Of a DNA stretch of 64,000 nucleotides, positions 1-11,163 are shown in pieces. A program made the position numbers and the translations under genes. Each line of letters starts with the position of its first letter. Within the stretch, counting starts at the first letter, position 1. The notes below the pieces were generated by a model that was given only the letters and a program-made list of their open reading frames with translations, was not told the DNA's origin and ran no database searches. Location of the stretch: assembly GCA_949126835.1 (NCBI GenBank), contig OX421501.1:1675554-1739553 (forward strand), in the 5' to 3' direction. Source of the stretch: Anisus vortex (lineage: Eukaryota; Mollusca; Gastropoda; Planorbidae).

Positions 1-1710
1 TATCACTTCTGTCAATGTTTTGCATTTCTGTCAATGTTTATCACTTCTGTCAATGTTTAACACTTCTGTCAATGTTTATCACTTCTGTCAATGTTTAGCA
101 CTTCTATCAATGTTTAGCACTTCTTTCAATGTTTAGCACTTCATTCAATGTTTATCACTTCTGTCAATGTTTAACACTTCTGTCAATGCTCAGAACCTCG
201 GTCAATGTTTAGCACTTCTGTCAATGTTTAGCACTTATGTCAATGTTTAGCACTTCTGTCAATGCTAAGCACTTCTGTCAATGCTTAGAACTTATGTCAA
301 TGTTTAGCACTTCTGTCAATGTTTATCTCTTCTGTCAATGTTTAGCACTTCTGACAATGTTTATCACCTCTATCAATGTTTATCACTTCTGTCAGTGTTT
401 ATCACTTCTGTCAATGTTTATCACTTATTTCAATGTGTATCACTTCTGTCAATGTTTAGCACTTCTGTCAATGTTTAGCACTTCTGTCAATGTTTAGCAC
501 TTCTGTGTATGTTTATCACTTCTGTCAAATGTTTAGCACTTCTGTCAATGTTTAGCACTTCTGTCAATGTTAGCACTTCGGTCAATGTATATCATTTCTG
601 TCAATGTTTAGCACTTCTGTCAATGTTTATCACGTCTGTCAATGTTTAGCATTTCCGTCAATGTTTATTACTTCTGTCAATGTTTATCACTTCTGTCAAT
701 GTTTAGCACTTCTGTCAATGTTTATCACTTCTGTCAATGTGTATCAGTTATGTCAATGCTTAGCACTTCTTTCAATGTTTAGCACTTCTGTCAATATTTA
801 TCACCTCTGTCAATGTTTAGCACTTCTGTCAATGTTATCACTTCTGTCAATGTTTATCACTTCGTCAATGTTTATCACCTCTGTCAATGTTTATCACTTC
901 TGTCAATGTTTAGCACCTCTATCAATGTTTATCACTTCTGTCAATGTTTTGCATTTCTGTCAATGTTTATCACTTCTGTCAATGTTTAACACTTCTGTCA
1001 ATGTTTATCACTTCTGTCAATGTTTATCACTTCGTCAATGTTTAGCACTTCTATCAATGTTTATCACTTCTGTCAATGTTTAGCATTTCTGTCAATGTTT
1101 GTCACTTCTGTCAATGTTTAGCACTTCTGTCAATGTTTAGCACTTCTTTCAATGTTTAGCACTTCATTCAATGTTTATCACTTCTGTCAATGTTTAACAT
1201 TTCTGTCAATGCTCAGAACCTCGGTCAATGTTTAGCACTTCTGTCAATGTTTATCACTTCTGTCAATGTCTAACATTTCTGTCAATGCTCAGAACTTCGG
1301 TCAATGCTTAGCACTTCTGTCAATGTTTATAACTTCTGTCTATGCTTAGCATTTCTGTCAATGTTTATCACCTCTGTCAATGTTTATCACTTCTGTCAAT
1401 GTTTAGCACTTCTGTGAATGTTTAGCTTTTCTGTCAATGTTTATCACTTCTATCAATGTTTATCACTTCTGTCAAAGTTTAGCACTTCTGTCAATGTTTA
1501 TAACTTCTGTCAATGTTTATCACTTCTGTCAATGTTTAGCACTTCTGTTATTGTTTAGCACTTTTGTCAATCTTTAGCACTTATTTCAATGTTTATCACT
1601 TCTGTCAATGTTCAGCACTTCTGTCAATGTTTAGCACTTCTGTCAATGTTTAGCACTTCTGTCAATGTTTAGCACTTCTGTCAACGTTTAGCACTTCTGC
1701 CAATGTTGAT
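1..1710. repeat. 19-bp minisatellite array in intron 3 of copy A
   Basis: The unit TCACTTCTGTCAATGTTTA recurs about 85-90 times with point variants and a few 1-2 bp indels, and the array runs off the left edge. It stops just before sequence that matches the 3' end of intron 3 in copies B and C, so it lies inside the intron ahead of exon 4 of copy A. Because 19 is not a multiple of 3, three units make 57 nt and produce spurious open frames of 19-residue periodicity. I do not regard these as genes. Confidence 0.93.
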
Positions 1711-1773
1711 GACATTGTCATAAAAAAAGATCCATCATTTATAAAGTTTTCATGCTATTGTATGTTTGTGCAG

Positions 1774-3071
1774 ACTTCAAGAAGATCGTTGATTCCCCAT
1801 GTGTCACGGACCAGACGACACTTCTTGCAGCCCAAGAAAGTATGGGAGAATGTGTGGAGAACTTCCAGATGGAGTTCCAGATGGCTATGTTCCAAGCAAT
1901 ATTTTCCGGTGAAGACGCCCAATCTGTGAACGTATGCCCGTAAGTTCAATTCAATCGCTTTTTATCTTTCCCCATTTTCATTTCACAGAAATCAACACTG
2001 TAATTGATAAATACAACCCAATAACAACCTGTTGCAATGCTCTGATAAATATAATGACAAAAACACTTTCCTTATCCTTTATGGACAACAAATGCATCTA
2101 AATACTATTTTTTCCCGATTGGATTTCTGGCATGGAATGGGTTGCTTGAACAAACCAGAAAAAATAGTAAGTTAGCATTAAAACATTAATAAAAACGCAA
2201 AACTACACTCGGACCACGGATGAGCGTTGGACGCACTAATATTCTTTATAGAAGGAGCGTCTGTAATATTTAAATAAGATATGAAAAATTTTAAACCTCA
2301 GATACAATTTGTCGCTTATCTTTGTTAATGCCTTTTTAAAAAATAATCGAATACAGGTTTGTTGACCAACTAAAAAGCTGCATAATGACATCACTGACCA
2401 ATCACTGTGGAAATGACTTTGGTACCTTTGCCGAGAAGCTCTGGGAAATGTCGTTCAGTCAAGTCGCTGAGCAAATTGGCTGTGACGTAAAAGCAAAACA
2501 GATCCGTAAGTGTTTTTTTTAAAATGAAATGCCATAATGTTAAGACCCGTATTACATAATTAATATTAAGTTGTATTGTTCTTAAGATTGACTCATTTTT
2601 TTAAAAAAAACTTAACTAAATCTCTGTAGTGAAACTTGTGTTTTCTCTTAAATTTGTCTGTAGTTGATTTCATGTTGAAATTTCCTCACTGATCACAAAA
2701 TTTCATATATGTTTTGTTACACTTGCAACTCAATAAGGGCAATAGATTTGCACGAATTTATTATTACTTAGTTTGGAATATTTAAAAGGAGAATCGGAAT
2801 ATATTTAAGTCATAACTTTCGTATCATTTAGCCTACTTGTTAAAAAAAATAATTACAGTCTATTTTGTTCGAAATGAAAAAAAATTTTTTACATATTTAT
2901 TTCTACCTTTAATTTGTTTTATTAAATAGAAATGCGCATTCTGTAAAATCAGTAAAAGAAAAGTTCACAATTATTTCCTAATTTTAACCAAATGTTTTTC
3001 TGAAATTTTCAGGTCATCTTAAGACCAGGATCTTACCTTTGGTTCTGGCTGGAGCCAAGAGAAGACGTTAA
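1774..3071 (+). CDS. Copy A of secreted Cys-rich gene family (3' part, exons 4-6)
   Basis: Three exons are seen: 1774-1939 (166 nt), 2357-2505 (149 nt) and 3013-3071 (59 nt, ending in TAA). Each is bounded by cag acceptors, and the two internal exons by gtaagt or gtaagtg donors; the phases join cleanly. The peptide contains SPCVTDQ, MGECVENF, VCPFVDQL, KSC and NHC, giving three cysteines per exon in exons 4 and 5, and ends in a basic tail, AGAKRRR. Exons 1-3 would lie left of the window. Intron 4 holds a LINE 3' relic. Alignment with B and D gives the exon numbering. The function is not known to me. The spaced-cysteine, secreted layout loosely recalls families such as DUF19/T20D4.11-like, but this is only a resemblance. 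No disabling change is visible in this part, so copy A may be the intact member. Confidence 0.75.
2095..2290 (+). mobile_element. LINE 3'-end relic
   Basis: This lies in intron 4 of copy A. It carries a decayed non-LTR retrotransposon C-terminus (TGGAATGGGTTGC, encoding WNGL) followed by a 3' end (GACCACGGATGAGCG, then TTCTTTATAGAAGGAGCGTC) and a short GATA-type tail. The same end occurs near 54.9-55.2 kb and 61.1-61.3 kb. The frame is broken after WNGLLEQTRKNSK. Confidence 0.6.
2506..3012 (+). other. Intron 5 of copy A
   Basis: AT-rich intron with homology to intron 5 of copies B and C (for example the TTACATAATTAATATTAAG stretch near 2555 and the pyrimidine-rich TTTTCAG acceptor). No gene, array or insertion is seen in it, which makes it the least modified version of this intron in the window. 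Confidence 0.6.
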
Positions 3072-3364
3072 ATTCTGACCAGTGGAAGTTGCTTAATTTT
3101 CTAAAAATATTTTACATTAAAATAATAAACAGAGATTTTCTTTCATTTATTCATTTGCAAGTTATGTTTACATTTATAAATAATATCGTTTCATGAGCAT
3201 TAGTGTTTTATATATTTTATATTCGACTTCATTGCTTGTTAATTCTTAAAATAATCATGTAAATCGATTTGGAGTTTTACCTTTGCAATAAGGTATGAAA
3301 AGTAATTAATATAGCTTTTTTTATTTACAAATGTATTTTTTTTTCTAATTTGATATAAAAAAAA

Positions 3365-3410
3365 TAAGTCAATAAAACCTACATCTAAAAATGTCACGGC
3401 TTGACTTGTT
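3365..3410 (+). terminator. Distal poly(A) signal of copy A
   Basis: AATAAA at 3371-3376 sits in the context GTCAATAAAACCT, followed by TTGACTTGTTTTG, a GT-rich element. The GTCAATAAAA context and the downstream CTGTTTTG-like stretch are found again after copies B, C and D, about 300-370 nt past each stop. A nearer AATAAA at about 3125 is an alternative. Confidence 0.55.
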
Positions 3411-3489
3411 TTGTAGGCCTATATATGACTTTTCGTGAAATAAAATTGCAACATGCATTCAAGATAAAAAAAAATCATGTAAGACACAT

Positions 3490-3513
3490 TTAACCCTTCC
3501 CGTACCGACCTAC
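3490..3513. mobile_element. piggyBac-like MITE terminus
   Basis: TTAACCCTTCCCGTACCGAC here is the reverse complement of one end of the small TTAA-flanked element at 29200-29280. Only the terminus is present, since LINE reading frame follows at once. Confidence 0.5.
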
Positions 3514-4437
3514 TGCTGAGATCTATAAAGAGGGTGGTCCTGTGCTGTCAGGTAAACTGCTTTGCCTACTTCAGACCATATGGGAGACAGAAACGGTACC
3601 ACAGAACCTCAAAGATGCTTCCATAATTCACCTCTACAAACGCAAAGGAAACCGACGGGCCTGTGACAGCCACCGCGGAATCTCACTGTTGTCCATTGCT
3701 GGCAAGATCCTGGCTAGAATTCTACTTAATCGCTTAAATGTACATCTGGAGCAAGGTCTACTACCAGAAAGCCAGTGCGGCTTTCGCAAGGAGCGCGGCA
3801 CGATAGACATGGTATTCGCAGCTAGACAGCTCCAAGAGAAGTGCCAAGAGCAGAACCTAGATCTGTATTCAATTTTTATCGATCTGACCAAGGCCTTTGA
3901 CTCAGTCAGCAGAGATGGCCTATGGAAAATCATGGCAAAGTTCGGCTGCCCAAGAAAGTTCATAGCTATGGTAAGGCAGTTCCATGACGGTATGCAGGCC
4001 CGTGTCCAGGACAATGGAGAGATGTCTGAACCCTTCCCAGTGACAAATGGCGTCAAGCAGGGATGCGTTCTGGCTCCAACACTGTTCAGTCTAATGTTCA
4101 CAGCCATGCTCAGTGATGCATTTAGGGATGGACCTGAGGGTGTAGACATTAGGTACCGCATTCATGGCGGGCTGTTCAACCTTAGGAGACTCAAAGCAAA
4201 AACAAAGGTCAGGTCTGACACCATTCATGACTTACTATTTGCCGACGACTGCGCTCTCAATGCCGGCTCTGAAGCTGATCTGAAACACAGTGTTGAAAAA
4301 TTTTCCAGTGCATGCTCAAACCTTGGACTTACCATCAGCACTAAGAAGACAGAAGTCCTGTACCAACCAGCCCCCGGAAAGCCCTACATCGAGCCAAACA
4401 TCAGTATCAATGGTGAAAAAATCGTTGAGGCAGGCAA
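3505..4437 (+). mobile_element. LINE reverse transcriptase fragment (5'-truncated)
   Basis: An open frame encodes non-LTR reverse transcriptase from the fingers to past the palm. Motifs in order are [49 protein letters not shown] (first catalytic Asp), [13 protein letters not shown], and LLFADDCAL (catalytic Asp pair), then [13 protein letters not shown]. The upstream endonuclease is missing and the frame enters directly from a MITE end, so this is a 5'-truncated copy. At about 4436, where a sister LINE at 8.4-9.1 kb continues into a TYLGSTIS-type motif, the sequence changes to a 45-bp minisatellite that stays in the same frame. No stop interrupts the RT part. It is a dead but well-preserved fragment. 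Confidence 0.88.
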
Positions 4438-6548
4438 GCAACCTACATGGTCTACAGATGACGATAGTGAAGTTACAGACAAGCAACCTTCATGGTCTAC
4501 AGATCATGATAGTGAAGTTACAGACAAGCAACCTTCATGGTCTACAGATCATGATAGTGAAGTTACAGACAAGCAACCTTCATGGTCTACAGATGATGAT
4601 AGTGAAGCTACAGACAAGCAACATTCATGGTCTACAGATCATGATAGTGAAGTTACAGACAAGCAACCTTCATGGTCTACAGATCATGATAGTGAAGTTA
4701 CAGACAAGAAACCTTCATGGTCTACAGATCATGATAGTGAAGCTACAGACAAGCAACATTCATGGTCTACAGATCATGATAGTGAAGTTACAGACAAGCA
4801 ACCTTCATGGTCTACAGATGATGATAGTGAAGTTACAGACAAGCAACCTTCATGGTCTACAGATGACGATAGTGAAGTTACAGACAAGCAACCTTCATGG
4901 TCTACAGATCATGATAGTGAAGTTACAGACAAGCAACCTTCATGGTCTACAGATGATGATAGTGAAGCTACAGACAAGCAACATTCATGGTCTACAGATC
5001 ATGATAGTGAAGTTACAGACAAGCAACCTTCATGGTCTACAGATCATGATAGTGAAGTTACAGACAAGAAACCTTCATGGTCTACAGATGATGATAGTGA
5101 AGTTACAGACAAGCAACCTTCATGGTCTACAGATGACGATAGTGAAATTACAGACAAGCAACCTTCATGGTCTACAGATGATGATAGTGAAGTTACAGAC
5201 AAGCAACCTTCATGGTCTACAGATCATGATAGTGAAGTTACAGACAAGCAACCTTCATGGTCTACAGATCATGATAGTGAAGTTACAGACAAGCAACCTT
5301 CATGGTCTACAGATGATGATAGTGAAGCTACAGACAAGCAACATTCATGGTCTACAGATCATGATAGTGAAGTTACAGACAAGCAACCTTCATGGTCTAC
5401 AGATCATGATAGTGAAGTTACAGACAAGAAACCTTCATGGTCTACAGATCATGATAGTGAAGCTACAGACAAGCAACATTCATGGTCTACAGATCATGAT
5501 AGTGAAGTTACAGACAAGCAACCTTCATGGTCTACAGATGATGATAGTGAAGTTACAGACAAGCAACCTTCATGGTCTACAGATGACGATAGTGAAGTTA
5601 CAGACAAGCAACCTTCATGGTCTACAGATCATGATAGTGAAGTTACAGACAAGCAACCTTCATGGTCTACAGATGATGATAGTGAAGCTACAGACAAGCA
5701 ACATTCATGGTCTACAGATCATGATAGTGAAGTTACAGACAAGCAACCTTCATGGTCTACAGATCATGATAGTGAAGTTACAGACAAGAAACCTTCATGG
5801 TCTACAGATGATGATAGTGAAGTTACAGACAAGCAACCTTCATGGTCTACAGATGACGATAGTGAAATTACAGACAAGCAACCTTCATGGTCTACAGATG
5901 ATGATAGTGAAGTTACAGACAAGCAACATTCATGGTCTACAGATGATGATGATAGTGAAGTTACAGGCAAGCAACCTTCATGGTCTACAGATGATGATAG
6001 TGAAGTTACAGACAAGCAACCTTCATGGTCTACAGATGATGATAGTGAAGTTACAGGCAAGCAACATTCATGGTCTACAAATGATGATGATAGTGAAGTT
6101 ACAGACAAGCAACATTCATGGTCTACAGATGATGATAGTGAAGTTACAGACAAGCAACATTCATGGTCTAAAGATGATGATAGTGAAGTTACAGACAAGC
6201 AACATTCATGGTCTACAGATGATGATGATAGTGAAGTTACAGGCAAGCAACATTCATGGTCGACAGATGATGATGATAGTGAAGTTACAGATGATAATGA
6301 TAGTGAAGTTACAGACAAGCAACATCCATAAGTTACAGATGATGATGATAGTGATGTTACAAACAAGCAACAGCCATGATTTACGGATGATGATGATAGT
6401 GATGCTACAGACAAGCAACATCCATGAGTTACAGATAATGATGATTGTGAAGTTACATACAAGCAACATGCAAGAGTTACAGATAATGATGATTGTGAAG
6501 TTACATACAAGCAACATGCAAGAGTTACAGGTGATGATGATAGTGAAA
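4436..6548. repeat. 45-bp minisatellite fused in frame to the LINE RT
   Basis: There are about 42 regular units, then degenerate copies from about 6330. Each unit encodes 15 residues of the type [15 protein letters not shown] in the RT frame, and another + frame and a minus frame are also open because 45 is divisible by 3. A 720-bp stretch (16 units) at 4480-5199 recurs at 5200-5919 with the same order of unit variants, for example the GAAATT variant at 5145 and 5865. This shows a block duplication on top of unit amplification. The acidic Ser/Asp-rich peptide is probably not made. Confidence 0.93.
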
Positions 6549-6925
6549 TGATGTGAATGTGAGACAGGGGAAAAGATGCGAGACATGGGAAATGATGTGA
6601 ATGTTACAAAGGGGAAAAGATGCGAGACAAGGGAAATGATGCGAATGTGAGACAGTGGAAAAGTTGTGAGACAGTGGAAAAGTTGTGAGACATGGGAAAA
6701 GTTGTGAGATAGCGAACATGATATTAGACGAAGGAAATGACGTTAGACAAGGAAAAAGATGCGAGACAGCGGAAATAATGTGAGATAGCGAAGATGGGAA
6801 AATCATGTAAGACAGGGGAAAAGATGTGAGATGGTGGAAATCATGTGAGACAGGGGAAAAGATTAGGGACAACATGAAATGATAGACAGGATAGACTCGG
6901 AACTCTACTACGCAGAGAATCGAAA
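6549..6925. repeat. Degenerate 20-bp GACAGGGGAAAATGAT-type minisatellite
   Basis: Purine-rich degenerate units of about 20 bp (variants of GAGACAGGGGAAAAGATG) run to about 6880. They are followed by GATAGACAGGATAGACTCGG and AACTCTACTA. The same repeat type forms the large array at 34.7-37.8 kb and relics at 29.4 kb and 42.1 kb, and the GATAGACTCGGAACTCTACTA ending recurs only at 42.19 kb. Confidence 0.75.
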
Positions 6926-7970
6926 GGAAGAAGAAGTTAGAAGATTGTTTTCATGCAATATGTTGGTAATGACGGCAGCTCTCTATGATACCATTTTCTG
7001 AAAATGTGGGGCCTTTTAGTGAAAACCAGTTAAGACTTTTTACTAATTTTTTCACAGTTAAGTTTCCATCGTACATTTCCCTAGGGAGCGAGCCATTTAA
7101 AAAATGTCAAAGGAACTGCCAGGCACAAAAAACAACAACCATTTAATGGTTTGAGAACCATTGTTGTAAAGGCAACATCTGGAGATGCAAGACGTCCGAA
7201 TGGTTACTTGTTGTCTTTGTTTAAGATGGTAGAATCTAGTTAAACCTTATGTTGTTGTACAATTATAGAATTTGGCTAAATCTCAAGAAAGGCGTGTTTA
7301 ATTATTGTAAACAATGATGCAGCCAATTGTCTGACCATCCAGCAAAGCATTTCAATATAATACTTGAAGAAAATAAACTGTAGCCAAAGCCTTTTGTTTC
7401 AAAATATATTGCCATTGTTTAAACAGCGACCGCATTCAGGTTGACAATAAAGTCCTCGATGTGATGGTAGGGGTGGGGACTTAGAGGGGTCACACTATGC
7501 GTCAGCATTACGTGGCAGAGCTACAACAATATACGTCAGCAATACAAGGGCCTTTAGCATGTAGGGATGGGGGGGGGGGGGCAACTAGTTTGTGCTTACG
7601 TGGCAAAAAACAAGCTAAATCTCCGGACACAAATTTTCTTGCGCGAACATTAGTGAGAACATTTTCAAACAACACCTTTAATAACGACCAAAACACTCAT
7701 TTAGTCATCTTCAAACAACATCGAAAGAGCCACACATCTTTCCACTTACAAAAGAAAAGAATTTCATGTACGATATGGACTCTCTATTTGTCTGACAGGA
7801 ACTTGCCACTTAATTTTCATTTTGGATTGGGTCACTCTATTTAAAAGCAAAATGTCAGTAAAACTATGAGTTGTTCTGAAGACTTTACAGATTCATTTGA
7901 TATTACATGTTATCAGGTTGACGTCAGCTACTGCAACACAAAGATATACATGAACTACTAGTTTTATTAT
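6926..7970. other. No gene recognised
   Basis: AT-rich sequence with a G-run near 7569-7580. Short open frames overlap on both strands around 7.5-7.8 kb without recognisable motifs, splice context or codon bias. I see no mobile-element termini. Confidence 0.5.
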
Positions 7971-9092
7971 GTGTGTGTGTTGGCTTCCATTTGTCTCGAG
8001 AGACGACGGAGTTTATTGTGCCCTTGGGGAATGTGCGCTCCTGGCCTTGCAGCTTCTGCTATGGCTGTGCAAGCCCACATGCGAGTGACAATCCCTATTG
8101 CACGTCCGGCACAGGAAGGCAGAACTGGTCATGGGCTGGTCTCTTCTTCCCTTCCTTTTGGTGCGCTTCTCATCAGCGAGCCGTTGCAGGTTTCTCTCTC
8201 CAGCTTCCAGCCCGGAGGCCAGTGCATGTCTCCAGCTGGACCTGTCCTTGGCTAGTTCCTCCCAGCTGTTTGTGTCAATGGCAAGGGCTTTCATGTCTCC
8301 CTTGCAGACATCCTTATATCGGAGGTGGGGTCGGCCCGCAGTCCTCTTTCCTCTGGCCAGTTCCGAGTAAAGGATGTCTTTGGGTATTCAGCCATCCTCC
8401 ATCCGACATACATGTCCTAGCCATCTGAGCCGGCGTTGGCGGATTAGAGTAGGCATGCTTGGCATCCCAGCCTGCCGCAGTACCTCGTTGTTCGTGACAT
8501 GGTCCTGCCAGGATATTCCGAGTATGCGTCGGAGGCAGCGCATGTGAAAAGCACTCAATCTCTTCTCTTGTTTAGAGTATAGCGTCCAGGCTTCGCTGGC
8601 GTAGAGTAGAGTGCTTAGCACACATGCACGGTACTCTGCAACCTTGGTTCTTATGGTCAGCTTTTTGTTGTTCCAAACTCTGTGCGATAGTCTGGCTAGT
8701 GTTGTGGAGGCCTTGCCGATCCTTGTGTTAAGCTCTGCATCTAGAGAAAGGTTGTTGCTGATAGTGGAGCCAAGGTATGTGTAATGCTCCACGGCCTCAA
8801 GTTCGCAGTCATTGATGTTGATTTTGAGAGAAGCAGCTTTCTGGGACATCACATTTGTCTTTTTTAAGCTGATAGTGAGACCGAAGTCGCTAGCGGCCTT
8901 GGCGAAGCGGTCCATTAGGTTTTGCAGTTCTGCCTCTGTGTGTGTGGCTAAGGCATCATCATCTGCGAAAAGCATGTCCCTAATGACGGTCTCCCGTATC
9001 TTCCTCTTAGACTTAAGCCTGGCCAAGTTGAATAGTTTACCATCAGAACGGGTGTGTAGATAGACCCCCTCGATAGAAGTTCCAAAGGCATG
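7971..9092 (-). mobile_element. LINE C-terminal half, one nonsense codon
   Basis: Read on the minus strand, it starts in the RT palm (IEGVYLHTRSDG, MLFADDDALAT), then LGLTISLKKT-like DFGLTISLKKTNV, YTYLGSTIS, LLYASEAWTLY, LRRILGISWQDHVTNNEVL and LRWLGHVCRMEDG. The frame then meets a TGA at 8390-8388, where related elements have Arg (CGA), so a CpG-type C to T change is likely. It continues in the same frame with IPKDILYSELARGKR and ends in a CCHC-like finger, CRTCNRDCHSHVGLHSHSRSC-type spacing. A GT-rich tail (ACACAC on the minus strand) marks the 3' end near 7971. It is 5'-truncated near 9092. It is of the same broad type as the RT at 3.5 kb. Confidence 0.85.
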
Positions 9093-9723
9093 TTTTATTA
9101 TACTACTATTGTATTTGTCTATTACGAGACTTTGTAAAGTTCTTCAATGAGAACAAATATCATTTATAAAACTTCAATCTGGTACTCCCATCTCCAACTG
9201 AATATATCCACATTAACTCTATCTAGGGCAGTAGCCCAAGGCATGGTAAGGGGGATGGGGGTGGCAGGCGGAGCAGCTGCACTTAAGACGATATTCTGAA
9301 AATATTATGGGCAGTTTTAGAAATAACAAGTCATGCTTTATTAAGAATAAAAAAAAGTTGGGTCTTTCAAAAATAAAAAGTATTGCTATTAAAATGAAAA
9401 AAAAGTATGGCCTTTCTAAGACTAAAAAATGAGGTCATTTTAAGACAAAGACAAATATTGTGGCCTTTCAAATGAAAAGGGGCTTAAAAAAACAAAACAA
9501 CTACTAACAACATTCCGACCTCGGCTCCAAGGACTGCTCAAGACTCACTATACAACTATAGAATACCTAACAGATCCACGCCTAAGGTGTGGCGTGCCGT
9601 GTGACAGGGAAGGTTTCCGCAGCCCAGCTATTGTTCACTGCGGTTCCCCTAAGGATCATTATCGTGGTGGCTCGCCCGTATACCTGCAATGTCACCCGGT
9701 AACACAAATCCTATACTACAGGT
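9093..9723. other. No gene recognised; insertion target of the Gypsy element
   Basis: AT-rich to about 9500, then more GC-rich sequence (9530-9723) that is the left flank of the LTR element. The right flank resumes at 17760. I see no coding signature in either flank. Confidence 0.5.
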
Positions 9724-10759
9724 TGTTACGAAACGTAAATTCCCTACATTGTAATGTTAATAAACCAACTAAATCATTTAAGCGAATTGCGTTTAAACGA
9801 TATAAATATTTCTCAGCTCAAAGTTTCCCCCGGGTTTTTCCTAACCTAATTTGAGCATTATTGTTTTTTATTAACCTCGATAAAAACATGAACTGTTCAC
9901 GCGAGTACAGCATGTCAAGGTCGATCGGTCTCTCCTTATTTTGTTAGAGCATTATTGCTTGTTCTTAATAAAAAAAGTATCTGATCACGCAGTCAACATG
10001 CAGGCTTGATTAAAATATTCGTGTCACTAAACTGTCTGGTTTTTCCAACGATTGACCCGTAATATATTTCTACGCGATTCGACACTTTTAGTCAGTTCTT
10101 GGCTTGCATTCGATCTAGTAACATCAAATATTCTCCGCTCTGAGTCTTATTTCTATTTGATTTGTATTATGGAAAATTTATTATTCTACTATTAACTACA
10201 ATGCTATATGTTCATTGAGGATATTCATTACTAATTGGAATATGTGTATTTCTTGATTGTGTATATAATATTATTTGGATTCCTACTGGATTGATGTTGT
10301 AAATTAAACCAAATTTATCGTTGCTTTCTACACAACTTGGTTAACGTCAATATTTCAACGTTATATACATGTGTGTATGTGTAATATTTATACAACTATT
10401 TTAATAATCTACACTACCACTCAACATCGAGGTTCTTGCTGTATAATATGAGCCACACAAATAATTATACATGAAGTAAATCAACTGAAAACTCTAAAAT
10501 TACGCTATGTGAATTGCCAGGGGATACTAAGAACCACGGAATACTCTAGACAACTACAAATAAACTTCAGAATGATATAATAAGATCTTCACTAATACAA
10601 GGATACTCACACTAATAAGAACAATACTATAACTATTATTTTCATAAATTGAATGGGGGCTCTAGCCGTAATAACATTATAAATCATAATTATACTTGTG
10701 TGATATAAATAGAAGGTCTCATCCATAATTTATTATGGTGAATAAATTGCCTTGTAATA
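9724..10759 (+). repeat. 5' LTR of the Gmr1-like element
   Basis: 1036 bp, starting TGTTACGAAACG and ending CTTGTAATA. A TATA-like TATAAATATT near 9800 and an AATAAAAAAAGTATC near 9968 are candidate promoter and poly(A) signals of the element. I cannot fix the R boundaries. Confidence 0.92.
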
Positions 10760-11163
10760 AAATGGGTTTTGCTCGTCAGTGATTTACTAACAAACGTTTA
10801 GAGGATTTACTTCAACTTCAAGAATCGTTATACTATTTACACAAACTATTTACAACTGCCGTAATACATACTCGTAACTTGGATGGATTGTGTTGGAAAA
10901 TATGAACAATATACAATATACTAAAGATTGTGATTGAATTGAACATTGCTATTGAGAATCGGAAAACTTAACTATTCAGCCTGGAAAATTATCTTGTGTA
11001 TTACCTTATCAAACAAAGTAACTCTAAGAAAGTATTATTTTTATGACCTTGTTGTGACAAATCTGAACTGTGTGGTGTAGTGAATTATTCAAAGGACAGA
11101 AAGTAAGTTGGACTCTTTATTGTATTATTAACAAGATTTATAGTAACTTTTAATATATATAAA
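10760..11163 (+). promoter_or_regulatory. Leader with possible primer binding site
   Basis: About 400 nt separate the LTR from the Gag start. TGGGTTTTGCTCG begins three bases after the LTR (10763), and a TGG start fits a tRNA primer site complementary to a CCA end. I could not name the matching tRNA. Confidence 0.4.

Noticed and set aside
237..1083. Repeat frames of 86 and 159 codons at the left edge
   Set aside because: Products of the 19-bp minisatellite, broken by unit indels.
4290..6551. A second + frame of 753 codons and minus frames over the 45-bp array
   Set aside because: Alternative readings of the same array. Only the RT frame has a recognisable upstream domain.
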